Assembly (NCBI GenBank): GCA_031283505.1
Contig: JAITBO010000095.1
Location: 1 to 8,419 of the forward strand
DNA from: Treponema sp.
GTDB taxonomy: Bacteria; Spirochaetota; Spirochaetia; Treponematales; Breznakiellaceae
DNA length: 8,419 nucleotides
Reading direction: 5' to 3'
A program made the translations under genes and the position numbers. Within the stretch, counting starts at the first letter, position 1. Each line of letters opens with the position of its first letter. Shown here in pieces: positions 1 to 6,613 of the stretch. The notes beneath the pieces are model-generated. The model was given only the letters and a program-made list of their open reading frames with translations, made no database searches and was not told the DNA's origin.

Positions 1-200
1 AGTGTGCATATCCAGCCTCATTTGTCCCGCCTTACTGGGGGACTATTTTATATTTGGGCTAGATTTTTAGTTATTAGGCATCCGCTTTTTCGACTAGGTT
101 TTATTTTTAGGCATCACGGTGGCCTGTTAGAAAGACCGGCAATTTTTTTCAGGGTGGGAGTAAGCACCATAAAGGGGAACGCGCAAGGGATAGGAGCGGT

Positions 201-239
201 ATAAAGTTTTGACAGGCGTTCCGCCTGTCAAAACTTTAT
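201..239. terminator. Perfect 18-bp stem, 3-nt loop hairpin; probable terminator or dispersed palindromic repeat
   Basis: Bases 201-218 pair perfectly with 222-239 around the loop ttc. The core is gacaggcg/cgcctgtc, flanked by tttt/aaaa blocks, so the outer stem is AT-rich on both strands. It sits about 75 bp past the stop of the minus-strand gene at 315-893 and could end that operon. A clean U run after the stem is lacking, since the T/A blocks are inside the arms. A dispersed intergenic palindrome of the REP type is the alternative. Confidence 0.55.
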
Positions 240-256
240 TTAAGCGGATAGCCCGG

Positions 257-273
257 TCCAGCCGCAGGCTGGA
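257..273. repeat. Small GC-rich hairpin, 7-bp stem
   Basis: tccagcc (257-263) pairs with ggctgga (267-273) around gca. It lies between the stop of the minus-strand gene at 315 and the larger hairpin at 201-239. On the minus strand an eight-T run (293-300 on the plus strand reads as A's) precedes the hairpin rather than follows it, so it is not a textbook terminator. It may assist termination with the larger stem or be part of the same repeat unit. Confidence 0.4.
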
Positions 274-314
274 TGCGCCCAAATTCTTATCAAAAAAAAG
301 TTCTAATGGTTAAA

Positions 315-893
315 TTACCGGTCCTGCCCGGTTTTGCGGTAAACGCCGATATAATCGGCGAAGGAGGCCAGCGCAAAAACCACGGAGATGACGAATATGA
401 CAACGGCGGAGAGACGGAGGGTGGCGTAGACGCGGCTGTCCAGTCCCAGGCGCTCCGCACAGGAGGCCAGGAGGGCGGCGGCGCCGACAATCATATAGGT
501 GACGGCTTTGATTTTGCCCCCTTTACGGGCGCCCATGGCGATACCTTTCTTCATCATCAGGATGCGGACAAAGAGAATGCCGAATTCCCGGTACAGGACC
601 ACCAGCAGGAGCGCCGCAGGCAGGATGCCGTCCAGGACAAAACAAAGGAAGTAGCTTATGCGGACCAGAACATCCGCAAAGGGATCAAAAAGTTTGCCGA
701 AATCGCTTACCTCCCCGCGTTTCCGGGCGATCCTGCCGTCAAGCAGGTCCGTGATTTCGGAGACGATGAACAAGGCCCATAGTGCGGAGACGGTCAGGGG
801 CTGACTGCCCATAAGGGGCGGCAGAAGGTAAATGGCAAAAAAAACCGGGGCCAGAATCAGCCTGATAGAGGTTATTTTATCGGCAATGGTCAT
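315..893 (-). CDS. pgsA: CDP-alcohol phosphatidyltransferase, probably phosphatidylglycerophosphate synthase
   Basis: This 192-aa integral membrane enzyme belongs to the family that transfers a phosphatidyl group from CDP-diacylglycerol to an alcohol; for PgsA the acceptor is glycerol-3-phosphate, the first step to phosphatidylglycerol. The full family signature is present: D49-x2-D52-G53-x2-A56-R57-x8-G66-x3-D70-x3-D74, the four aspartates being the metal-binding and catalytic residues. Hydrophobic segments lie at about 10-30, 33-46, 78-100, 130-145 and 158-182. The start MTIADKITSIRL matches the usual PgsA beginning, and a TAG two codons upstream in frame leaves no earlier start. A GAAGGAGGG (915-923) is the only strong Shine-Dalgarno-like sequence but lies about 21 nt from the ATG, unusually far. 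The gene follows the M32 peptidase gene by 59 bp on the same strand. Acceptor specificity cannot be read from the motif, so another CDP-alcohol transferase is possible. Confidence 0.82.
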   Translation of the reverse strand: MTIADKITSIRLILAPVFFAIYLLPPLMGSQPLTVSALWALFIVSEITDLLDGRIARKRGEVSDFGKLFDPFADVLVRISYFLCFVLDGILPAALLLVVLYREFGILFVRILMMKKGIAMGARKGGKIKAVTYMIVGAAALLASCAERLGLDSRVYATLRLSAVVIFVISVVFALASFADYIGVYRKTGQDR

Positions 894-952
894 GGACTAA
901 GTATAGATACGGAGCCCTCCTTCGTCAACGAAGAGAGAAGGCGGCCTCGCGT

Positions 953-2488
953 TTACAGTCCGTACAAATCCGTATACTTTGTCTCGATGTACTCCAGGAA
1001 GGGAGAAACCGAGAGCTTCTCCCCAGTAACCTTGAAAAGCAGGTCCGCAGGGTCAAGCCGGCGGCCCCAGGTATAGATGTTTTTCCGTAGCCATTGGCGT
1101 ATGGCCGCAAAGCTGCCGCAAGCTATATCGGCCTCGTAGTCCGGCAGGTCCTGCCGCAGCTTTTTTAAAAACTGAAGACCGTAGAGGTTGCCCAGGGCGT
1201 AGCTGGGGAAATAGCCGAAAGACCCCATGGACCAGTGGACATCCTGAAGGACCCCCTCGGCGTCGGTTTCGGGTTCTATGCCCAAAAGTTCCTTCATGGA
1301 GCGCCGCCATGCACGGGGAAGGTCCTCTACGGCAAGGTCCCCGGAAAAGAGACGCCGTTCCAGTTCAAAGCGGAGGATGATGTGGAGACTGTAGCTCAAC
1401 TCATCGGCTTCAATGCGGATAAGGGAGGGGCCGGCCCGGTTTACGGCCCGGTAAAAGACGTCCGTGGCGACCTGCCCGAGTTGTTCGGGGAAAAGGGCCT
1501 TGAGACGGGGGAACTGGTACTCCCAAAAGGCGCGGCTTCTGCCAAAGACGTTTTCCCACAGCCGCGACTGGGACTCGTGTATGCCCATGGAGACCCCTTC
1601 GGCCAGGCAGGTTCCCCGGAGGTCCGGGTTGACATCCAACTCGTAAAAGGCATGGCCCGACTCGTGGATTGTGGAAAAAATGGAGGAAAGGACATTGCCC
1701 TCGATATAACGGGTGGTGATGCGGACATCGTTAAAGCCCAGGGTAGTGGTAAAAGGATGGGCGCTCGTGTCCAGGCGGCCCCGGCGGAGGTCAAAGCCCA
1801 GGCTTTCCATAAGGGTCCGGCTGTACAGGGCCTGCCGTTCCGTATCATAGGACAGGTTCAGAAAGGAACAGTCCGCTTCCGGGCAAGAGGCGGTTTTGGC
1901 ACTTATCCGTTTGAGCAGGGCCGAAAGTTGTTCCCTGAGGGGGCCGAAAAGCCGGGCGATTTCTTCGGCGGCGATTCCCGGCTCGTGGGCGTCCAGGAGG
2001 CCGTCGTAGACGGCGCCGCCTGTGAAGCCCCAGTATTCGGCACGCTTGCGGGCGAAATCGACCATTGTCCCAAGATAGGGGACAAAGGCGGCAAAATCGT
2101 TTTTACGCCGGGCTTTCACCCAAGCGGCCTGGGACAGGCTTTCGGCCCGGGCTGCGGCGGCGGCAAAGCCGGGAGGGAGCTTTACGGCCCGGTCATAACG
2201 GCGGCGCAACACCCGGCAAAAGTCCCGCTCCACCGGGGGAAGCGCCTCGTCACCCGACGGGTTTTCCGCAGTGGAACCCAGGTTCTCAAGGAGCCGCCCT
2301 ATTTTGGGGTCTCCAGCCCGCTCGTTGGCGAGGCCCTCAATAAGGGCAAGTTGATCCGCCCGCTCTTCAACACCCTCCGGCGGCAGGTTCGTCTCCTGAT
2401 CCCATTGGAGAATAGCCGCCGTCTTTTCCAAAAAACAACAGTCCCCATCAATGGCATGGAGCTGCCTGAGAGATTCGTCGGTTTTCAT
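953..2488 (-). CDS. M32-family metallocarboxypeptidase (carboxypeptidase Taq type)
   Basis: This 511-aa protein has the usual length of M32 zinc carboxypeptidases, which remove C-terminal residues from peptides in the cytoplasm. The zinc site is HESGH at 275-279 (H275 and H279 as ligands, E276 as the catalytic base) with the third ligand E305 in HESQSR (304-309). Other family motifs are DVRITT (254-259) before the zinc site, RIEADELSYSLHI (358-370), and QDVHW...GSFGYFPSY (415-430). There is no signal peptide or membrane segment. The start at 2488 has a short GAAGGT directly before the ATG; no other in-frame ATG occurs until residue 142, inside the conserved domain. It lies 32 bp downstream of the kinase-like gene and 59 bp upstream of the pgsA-like gene, all on the same strand, so co-transcription is likely although the three functions are not obviously related. 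Family assignment is secure; the biological substrate is unknown. Confidence 0.95.
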   Translation of the reverse strand: MKTDESLRQLHAIDGDCCFLEKTAAILQWDQETNLPPEGVEERADQLALIEGLANERAGDPKIGRLLENLGSTAENPSGDEALPPVERDFCRVLRRRYDRAVKLPPGFAAAAARAESLSQAAWVKARRKNDFAAFVPYLGTMVDFARKRAEYWGFTGGAVYDGLLDAHEPGIAAEEIARLFGPLREQLSALLKRISAKTASCPEADCSFLNLSYDTERQALYSRTLMESLGFDLRRGRLDTSAHPFTTTLGFNDVRITTRYIEGNVLSSIFSTIHESGHAFYELDVNPDLRGTCLAEGVSMGIHESQSRLWENVFGRSRAFWEYQFPRLKALFPEQLGQVATDVFYRAVNRAGPSLIRIEADELSYSLHIILRFELERRLFSGDLAVEDLPRAWRRSMKELLGIEPETDAEGVLQDVHWSMGSFGYFPSYALGNLYGLQFLKKLRQDLPDYEADIACGSFAAIRQWLRKNIYTWGRRLDPADLLFKVTGEKLSVSPFLEYIETKYTDLYGL

Positions 2489-2520
2489 ACCTTCAGTTCT
2501 ACAAAATTAACGGCAGAATC

Positions 2521-3342
2521 TCAAGGCGTCACGCTGTATTCCTGGACCACCTGAATTTCGGAATTGATCGTGCCGGAAGGAGCCGCTTCCCTGGCAGCGC
2601 TAACCGCAGCTTCCACAAGGGACTGGGAGTTGGCGACCCCGTAGAGGGTTACGATTTTTTCTGCCACGGAAGCTTCCAGGAAATGAATGGGGATTTCTTT
2701 TTTGTAGAGGATGTGATGAACCACCTGCTGGCCCAGGATCAGCTCTTTAAGGCGCGCCGTATTCTGAATTTCCACCTCGGACGTGATCACATGATCCCGG
2801 TGGAATTTGATGATCTCCGCAGCCGCCGAAGGATGAAGGAACCCGGTATTCAGGATAAGGTGATAATTGGAGGACTCTTTCCATTCAATATCAAAGAAAT
2901 AGCGGTGGAAACCCATACGATCCCGGTCGCTCTGGTCTATGATCTGCCGGGCGCGTTTATCATCGCAGTGGAAATAACTCTTGACCCGCTCACAGCGGAT
3001 TCCTCCGGGAGCTACCAAAAAGACGGCCAATACTCCGGGAATATCCCGGAAAACCGCACTGGCCCCCCGGCCTATGAAGATACACCCCCCCTCAGCCGCC
3101 TCGGTCAACATGGCGGTTTTCAGATAGTGAAGATAATCATCCCGGTCCTGGGACAGAGACGCCCAGAACGAAGGCTTCCGCTCGTCGTATTTCTCAAATT
3201 TCCGGCCCACAACCCCATAAGATTTGATCCGTTCTTCCAGGCTATGCTTGTCAATGAAGCGGTAACCCAAAAGTTTTGCCAGTTCCTGGGCAGTTTCATC
3301 GCCCATCGCCGCCAGTTCACGGGAAATAGTTATGATCGCCAT
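2521..3342 (-). CDS. Cytidylate-kinase-like protein with C-terminal BON-like domain
   Basis: A 273-aa predicted cytoplasmic protein. Residues 1-185 resemble the cytidylate-kinase-like family: start MAIITISREL, then LAKLLGYRFIDK (21-32), the IGRGAS segment (90-95) and NYHLILNTG (159-167). The P-loop position, usually GSGG-like after SRE, reads AAMGDET (11-17) and lacks the glycine pattern, so ATP binding may be altered or lost. Residues about 218-270 (SVAEKIVTLYGVANSQSLVEA and the following helix and strand) look like a BON domain, often linked to binding of ligands or membranes. I placed the start at 3342 because AAGGAGGT (3347-3354) lies just upstream; an in-frame ATG at 3375 would put that Shine-Dalgarno inside the gene. 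It is the first gene of the probable operon with the M32 peptidase and the pgsA-like gene. Kinase activity is uncertain and a regulatory role is equally possible. Confidence 0.8.
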   Translation of the reverse strand: MAIITISRELAAMGDETAQELAKLLGYRFIDKHSLEERIKSYGVVGRKFEKYDERKPSFWASLSQDRDDYLHYLKTAMLTEAAEGGCIFIGRGASAVFRDIPGVLAVFLVAPGGIRCERVKSYFHCDDKRARQIIDQSDRDRMGFHRYFFDIEWKESSNYHLILNTGFLHPSAAAEIIKFHRDHVITSEVEIQNTARLKELILGQQVVHHILYKKEIPIHFLEASVAEKIVTLYGVANSQSLVEAAVSAAREAAPSGTINSEIQVVQEYSVTP

Positions 3343-3514
3343 GAATACCTCCTTGAATGACTCTCCCCGCCTCAACGGACGGGATATAGACTTGTAATCA
3401 TGTCATTAACCGACGCCATTTTAGGGCCGGTCTTTAACACACGCTCAACCTCTTTAAGCATAATCCGCCTGAAGGGACTTGTCAAAAAAAAAGATACAAG
3501 AGATTGTTTAATTT
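3343..3514. promoter_or_regulatory. Divergent intergenic region with candidate promoters for both directions
   Basis: This 172-bp gap separates the minus-strand kinase-like operon from the plus-strand Nudix gene, so both promoters should lie here. Minus candidate: TTGAGC (3448-3443), 19-bp spacer, TAAAAT (3423-3418), giving a leader of about 70 nt. Plus candidate: TTGTCA (3479-3484) followed by an A tract; no good -10 lies 17 bp on (gattgt, 3502-3507), and such a start would leave almost no leader. An alternative plus -10 is cataat (3459-3464), with only a weak tttaac as its -35. The Nudix ATG has only a weak Shine-Dalgarno (aagaga, 3498-3503). None of these is strong. Confidence 0.35.
3347..3354 (-). 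promoter_or_regulatory. Strong Shine-Dalgarno deciding the kinase-like gene start
   Basis: The minus strand reads AAGGAGGT four bases before the ATG at 3342. It is close to a perfect anti-16S match and fixes the start at 3342 rather than at the in-frame ATG at 3375. Confidence 0.85.
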
Positions 3515-4090
3515 ATGAAAGATCGCCATTTAATCTGGAATGAAAAAAGCCGGAAGGACCTGTTCAAAAACAGGATTTTTACGATACAAGAGCGGGTTTG
3601 CCTTTCTCCCACAGGGGAGGAAGGGACGTTTTCGGTCATGGATTGTCCGGATTGGGCCATCGTGATCCCCCGGCTGGACGCGCCTGCGGGAAAGGAGAAA
3701 GCCGGGGACTGCTTTGTCATGGTCCGCCAGTGGCGGCACGGGTCCCGAACATTGAGCCTGGAGTTCCCCGGCGGCGTATGCGAGGCGGGGGAAGAGCCGG
3801 AAGCGGCGGCGGAACGAGAACTGCTGGAAGAGACCGCTTACGCGCCGGGACGTATCCTGAAGCTGGGGGAGATGAACCCCAATCCGGCGATCATGACCAA
3901 CAGGGTTCACTTCTTTTTGGCCGAAGACCTGCGGGATACGGGGAGCCGGAACCTGGACGCCGATGAATATGTTGACGTGGAAATCGTTCCGGCGGCTGAG
4001 GTGATCCGGGACATGGGAAAACCGCCCTACTTTCACTCCCTTATGGCTGCGGCGCTGATGCTGTACCTGCGGACCGAAACAGGAAGCTAA
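3515..4090 (+). CDS. Nudix hydrolase, ADP-ribose pyrophosphatase type
   Basis: A 191-aa soluble protein. The Nudix box runs from G87 to Y109: G87-x5-E93-x7-R101-E102-L-x-E105-E106-T-A-Y. The catalytic REL-EE core that binds Mg2+ is intact, but the conserved glycine after EE-x is alanine (A108). The stretch before it (QWRHGSRTLSLEFPGG, 72-87) and the one after it (NPNPAIMTNRVHFFLAEDL, 121-139) match the ADP-ribose pyrophosphatase subgroup, which splits ADP-ribose to AMP and ribose-5-phosphate. It is a single gene, divergent from the kinase-like operon and convergent with the LysM gene, with a hairpin 11 bp after the stop. No strong Shine-Dalgarno is visible. The substrate is inferred from subgroup resemblance; other nucleoside diphosphate derivatives are possible. 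Confidence 0.88.
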   Translation: MKDRHLIWNEKSRKDLFKNRIFTIQERVCLSPTGEEGTFSVMDCPDWAIVIPRLDAPAGKEKAGDCFVMVRQWRHGSRTLSLEFPGGVCEAGEEPEAAAERELLEETAYAPGRILKLGEMNPNPAIMTNRVHFFLAEDLRDTGSRNLDADEYVDVEIVPAAEVIRDMGKPPYFHSLMAAALMLYLRTETGS

Positions 4091-4101
4091 AAACGGACGG
4101 C

Positions 4102-4121
4102 GCGGGATTCTGACATCCCGC
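4102..4121. terminator. Hairpin between convergent Nudix and LysM genes
   Basis: gcgggat (4102-4108) pairs with atcccgc (4115-4121) around a 6-nt loop. It lies 11 bp after the Nudix stop and 14 bp after the LysM gene stop. On the minus strand a TTTTT run follows about 8 nt beyond the stem; on the plus strand only ttt follows. It probably serves both genes, better in the minus direction. Confidence 0.55.
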
Positions 4122-4135
4122 TCCCGCCTTTCCCG

Positions 4136-4963
4136 CTATTGCAACGGGTCGTATTTCTTGGAGGAATCCCACATACCCTGCCGGGTTTCTCCCCGGATGC
4201 CGGGAATGTCCAGAACCATACCGGGGTGGATCAGATCGGGGTTGTCAGGCTTGGGGAGACGCAGCCGGTTTGCCTCGTAGATAAGGCGCCACTTGGTGGG
4301 GTCGCCGTATGCCCAGGACTGTCCCGCGATGTTCCAAAAGCAGTCTTTGGAAACGGCCCAGGGACGGACGGTGTATTGAGCGGGCAGGAAGATTTTTTCC
4401 TCAGCAGGAGGAGCCGCCGGAGCAACGGAAGGGGCTGCCGGGGGAGGCGCCTGAACATTGGCCAGGGCGATGAGAACCTGCTTTGCGGCCTCGACAGCTT
4501 CGTCCCAGTGTTCCGCCGAACGTTCGTCTACCGCCTGGGTGTAGAAAGTTTGAGCTTGGGTAAATTCGTCGGGATAGCGGACGGGAGCGTCCACCGAGGC
4601 AGCCCAGTCAAGGCGGGAACGGGCAGCTTTAATGGCGTCATTGGCCGCCTTGATTTTAAGCTGGAGGGCGACATATTCATCCGACAACCGGGCGTTCTCT
4701 ATCGCCTCCGCCGCGTATTCGGCGGAAGCATCGTAATCTCCATAGTCGTAGGTCTCCCGGGCCAGCCTGGTCAGCCGCACGCTTTCCAGGTAATATTTGT
4801 TGTTGCGGATATTGGCGGGTATTACCGGGGCCGGGGTGTCTGAACCTGCTGAGGCGGCCAGGGCAACCAAAGAAGCGAAGTCAATACGTTCTGTACCGTC
4901 TTCGGCAAATATTCCAAAAATTCCTATTAGTATTAGTAATACAAGGGCTATACTCCTGTTCAT
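4136..4963 (-). CDS. Exported LysM-domain protein with helical repeats
   Basis: A 275-aa exported protein. Residues 1-20 form a signal peptide (MNRS, a hydrophobic core, likely cleavage after FGIFA at 20). Residues 55-115 and 132-170 are Ala/Glu/Tyr-rich helical hairpins in which YGDYDASAEYAAEAIENA and HWDEAVEAAKQVLIALANV recur as a TPR-like pattern. A Pro/Ala linker (171-188) leads to one LysM domain at about 196-254 (YTVRPW...DCFWNIA...WRLIYEANRL...HPGMVLDIP), which typically binds peptidoglycan. The location is therefore probably periplasmic, on the cell wall. The ATG overlaps the stop of the upstream lipoprotein gene (ATGA), with GGAGAC just upstream inside that gene, so the two are translationally coupled. 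Both products share the helical-hairpin style, which suggests that they act together in the envelope. The exact role is unknown. Confidence 0.85.
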   Translation of the reverse strand: MNRSIALVLLILIGIFGIFAEDGTERIDFASLVALAASAGSDTPAPVIPANIRNNKYYLESVRLTRLARETYDYGDYDASAEYAAEAIENARLSDEYVALQLKIKAANDAIKAARSRLDWAASVDAPVRYPDEFTQAQTFYTQAVDERSAEHWDEAVEAAKQVLIALANVQAPPPAAPSVAPAAPPAEEKIFLPAQYTVRPWAVSKDCFWNIAGQSWAYGDPTKWRLIYEANRLRLPKPDNPDLIHPGMVLDIPGIRGETRQGMWDSSKKYDPLQ

Positions 4964-6108
4964 TCGTTGTCTCCTTCCAAAACCGCTTCCGCTCTCCGGG
5001 CCGTTTCGTCACTGGCGGTAGCTTTCGTTTCAGCTTCCCGTATAGCTTCCTCGGCTATACGACGCTTTTCGGCAGCGGTTCCCGCCGCAGAGGCAAATAA
5101 GAATTCAGACTGAAAATAGAGTTCCGCCGCCTCCGGGTAACGCTGCTCCCGGAACGAAATCCCCGCCCTGTCATACAAAGTCTGAGCGGCTCCGTATTCA
5201 TCCTTAACCGCAACATTTGCCTTGAGATCCAGGGCAACCTGACGCTCCGCAACGGCGGCCGCCTGGCGTTCGGTGGCATAGGTCTTCCAGCCGGTCCCCA
5301 ATACTGTGTTGTACCCCTTTTGGGCTTCTTCCGCCTGGTGGAGTACGGTCTTTATATCCTCTCCACCGCCGGACAGTGCGTCATACCCATCAATGGCGGC
5401 CAAGGCAGATGCGGTAGCGGAGTCATAGCCGGCGGGATCGTATTTTTTGAACCCATAGTCCTCAATTTCCCGCCACACGGTATAGGTTTCGGCGCCTGTC
5501 TTTAGAAGCCGGAACATATCCAGCGACAGATGACCGGCATCGGCGGCGGCATAATAGTCTTGCGCCTCATACAATCCCAGGGCCTTATCAACGGTATTAT
5601 CCGCCGCATCAAGGCGTTCCGGCGAGAGGCCGGCTATACCCGCATCCAGAGCCGCCGCCCGCTCTTTGCGTATCTCGTCTTCCAGGGCTTTTGCGTATTG
5701 GGGCAGAGCTTTGTTGAAGGTCTCGTCGAAAGCCGCCGCCGCCTGTTCATAACGGGCAACGGATTCCTTTGTACTTCTCAGGGTATCGGTTTTCTCCTGT
5801 TCTCCGGCCCCGGTATACTGAGCCTCCGCAGCCTCCCAGTCCCCGGCGGCGTACTCAGGACCGCCGAAATCGGAGGCCCGTTTTCGGGCTTCTTCCGCCT
5901 GTGTTTTAGCCACTGCCAGGGAATCCAGAGCCGCCTGATCCGGCGGTCCCTGGTTAGGGTCCGGGGCGGGCGCAGGAGGCTGAACCGCAACCGGCGCGGG
6001 TTCCGGCGGCGGAGCTTCTTCCGCAGGGGGAGGGGCGCTCTTGCAGGAGATTCCCGCCATTATAATCAACAATCCGAAAAAACTAGTTATAACATTTATT
6101 TTCTTCAT
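4960..6108 (-). CDS. Alanine-rich lipoprotein with helical repeats
   Basis: A 382-aa protein of unknown function. Residues 1-21 look like a lipoprotein signal with the lipidated cysteine at C22 (IIMAGISC); the -3 residue is Gly, which fits the relaxed lipoboxes of spirochaetes rather than the strict L-x-x-C form. Residues 24-58 are a Pro/Ala/Glu linker, followed by a long, almost wholly helical domain with repeated Ala/Tyr hairpins: YAAGDWEAAEAQY (86-98), YEAQDYYAAADAGHLSLDMF (180-199) and FREQRYPEAAELYFQSEFLF (319-338), ending in a charged Ala-rich helix (345-378). The start at 6108 has GGATAGG just upstream. The gene's stop overlaps the ATG of the LysM gene. A lipid-anchored helical protein and a wall-binding partner fit an envelope-tethering or scaffold role, but that is inference. 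Confidence 0.85.
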   Translation of the reverse strand: MKKINVITSFFGLLIIMAGISCKSAPPPAEEAPPPEPAPVAVQPPAPAPDPNQGPPDQAALDSLAVAKTQAEEARKRASDFGGPEYAAGDWEAAEAQYTGAGEQEKTDTLRSTKESVARYEQAAAAFDETFNKALPQYAKALEDEIRKERAAALDAGIAGLSPERLDAADNTVDKALGLYEAQDYYAAADAGHLSLDMFRLLKTGAETYTVWREIEDYGFKKYDPAGYDSATASALAAIDGYDALSGGGEDIKTVLHQAEEAQKGYNTVLGTGWKTYATERQAAAVAERQVALDLKANVAVKDEYGAAQTLYDRAGISFREQRYPEAAELYFQSEFLFASAAGTAAEKRRIAEEAIREAETKATASDETARRAEAVLEGDNE

Positions 6109-6182
6109 AGGCCTATCCTTTTTGACGTTCTAATGTAGTCTAAACCTCTATGACCCTTAAAAATTACAAGGCTCAATACTCT

Positions 6183-6188
6183 ATTATA
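6183..6188 (-). promoter_or_regulatory. -10 box of the lipoprotein/LysM operon
   Basis: The minus strand reads TATAAT at 6188-6183, which would put transcription start near 6176 and give a leader of about 68 nt. The -35 position (about 6206-6211, tagcta) is poor and lies within the inverted repeat 6196-6227, so the promoter may be regulated or need an activator. Confidence 0.55.
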
Positions 6189-6195
6189 ACTGAAT

Positions 6196-6227
6196 TTTCC
6201 GGAATTAGCTATTAAAAATTCCGGAAA
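6196..6227. promoter_or_regulatory. 11-bp inverted repeat, candidate operator
   Basis: tttccggaatt (6196-6206) and aattccggaaa (6217-6227) are perfect inverted arms separated by 10 bp. Each arm also contains the self-palindrome TTCCGGAA (6197-6204 and 6219-6226), with centres 22 bp apart, about two helical turns. The proximal site falls between the -10 box and the -35 position of the lipoprotein promoter. No T run follows, so it is not a terminator. A dimeric repressor or activator site is a reasonable reading; the regulator is unknown. Confidence 0.5.
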
Positions 6228-6247
6228 GGGGTTCTCATAGCCCTATA

Positions 6248-6286
6248 AAAAAGCCGCCGTCCCATGTTTGGGGGCGGCGGCTTTTT
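6248..6286. terminator. Strong bidirectional intrinsic terminator
   Basis: aaaaagccgccg (6248-6259) pairs with cggcggcttttt (6275-6286), and the inner tccc/gggg adds four more pairs including one T-G, leaving a 7-nt loop. A run of A's on the left and T's on the right makes it work in both directions. It isolates the lipoprotein operon from the accessory DNA to its right and would stop minus-strand transcripts arriving from the ADP-ribosyl cassette. Confidence 0.88.
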
Positions 6287-6334
6287 GGGCGTTACCGGGA
6301 GTTGTTACCAGCCGGAATGTGCGCCACTAGTAGG

Positions 6335-6362
6335 TTGATTAAGTTAAAAGTAATGCTATAAG
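6335..6362 (+). promoter_or_regulatory. Promoter of the transposase remnant
   Basis: TTGATT (6335-6340), a 16-bp spacer, and TATAAG (6357-6362) preceded by TG at 6354-6355 (extended -10). It is followed by AGGAGG (6377-6382) ten bases before the ATG at 6393. The expression signals of the insertion element seem intact although the gene is cut short. Confidence 0.5.
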
Positions 6363-6392
6363 ATACCCTTACCCAGAGGAGGGGAAAGAAAA

Positions 6393-6551
6393 ATGCGAAG
6401 GAAGACCTATCAGGTACATTTAACGGCGGAAGAAAAGAAGCGGTTAGAGGATATCGTAAGCAAAGGAGTACATCCGGCACGGCAAGTACGGCGTGCGCGT
6501 ATTTTATTGTTACTGAATGAGGGAGAAGCGGTCAAGGTGCCGGTGATTTAG
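6393..6551 (+). pseudogene. IS630-family transposase, N-terminal remnant
   Basis: A 52-codon frame beginning MRRKTYQVHLTAEEKKRLED and continuing through VHPARQVRRARILLLLNEGE. This is the typical start of IS630-type transposases (a short strand, a charged helix, then ARxxRRARILLL leading into the helix-turn-helix). Full-length members are roughly 340 aa, so the rest, including the whole DDE catalytic domain, is absent. The last few residues (VKVPVI) no longer look like the family. A shift to the next frame gives only GAGDLARE before another stop, so the break is a true truncation, not one frameshift. I could not identify a terminal inverted repeat on either side. Promoter and ribosome binding site are present. 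Confidence 0.72.
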
Positions 6552-6613
6552 CCAGAGAATAGATTTGAAAATACCAGAGAATAGGCGGGATTTTGGGGAA
6601 TTTGGCGGGATTT
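6552..6613. repeat. Two overlapping pairs of short direct repeats at the truncation scar
   Basis: ccagagaatag occurs at 6552-6562 and 6574-6584 (period 22). Immediately after, ggcgggattt occurs at 6584-6593 and 6604-6613 (period 20). They begin exactly where the transposase remnant stops and lie before the 3' end of the glycohydrolase gene. They may be a footprint of the deletion or insertion event that truncated the element. Confidence 0.65.

Larger units (their letters stand above)
1..314. other. Gene-free region left of the pgsA-like gene
   Basis: I see no convincing gene here. The only open frame of any length (4-204, plus) gives a protein unlike any family I know and has no ribosome binding site. 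Bases 50-120 are AT-rich, full of TAG/TAA triplets, and contain a diverged direct repeat (ctag at 59-62 and 94-97; ttaggcatc at 74-82 and 107-115), as in decayed DNA. The right part holds two hairpins, 201-239 and 257-273, listed separately. The region lies downstream of the minus-strand gene at 315-893, so a 3' UTR and terminator are expected here. Confidence 0.6.

Noticed and set aside
273..782. Plus-strand open frame of 169 codons
   Set aside because: It is antisense to the CDP-alcohol transferase with intact active-site motif; no family resemblance.
1235..2554. Long plus-strand open frame of 439 codons
   Set aside because: It is antisense to the M32 peptidase, whose motifs are complete; the Gly/Pro-rich translation resembles no family and reflects GC-biased codon use on the other strand.
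6292..6480. Minus-strand frame of 62 codons
   Set aside because: It runs antisense to the IS630 transposase start and its promoter, and has no ribosome binding site.
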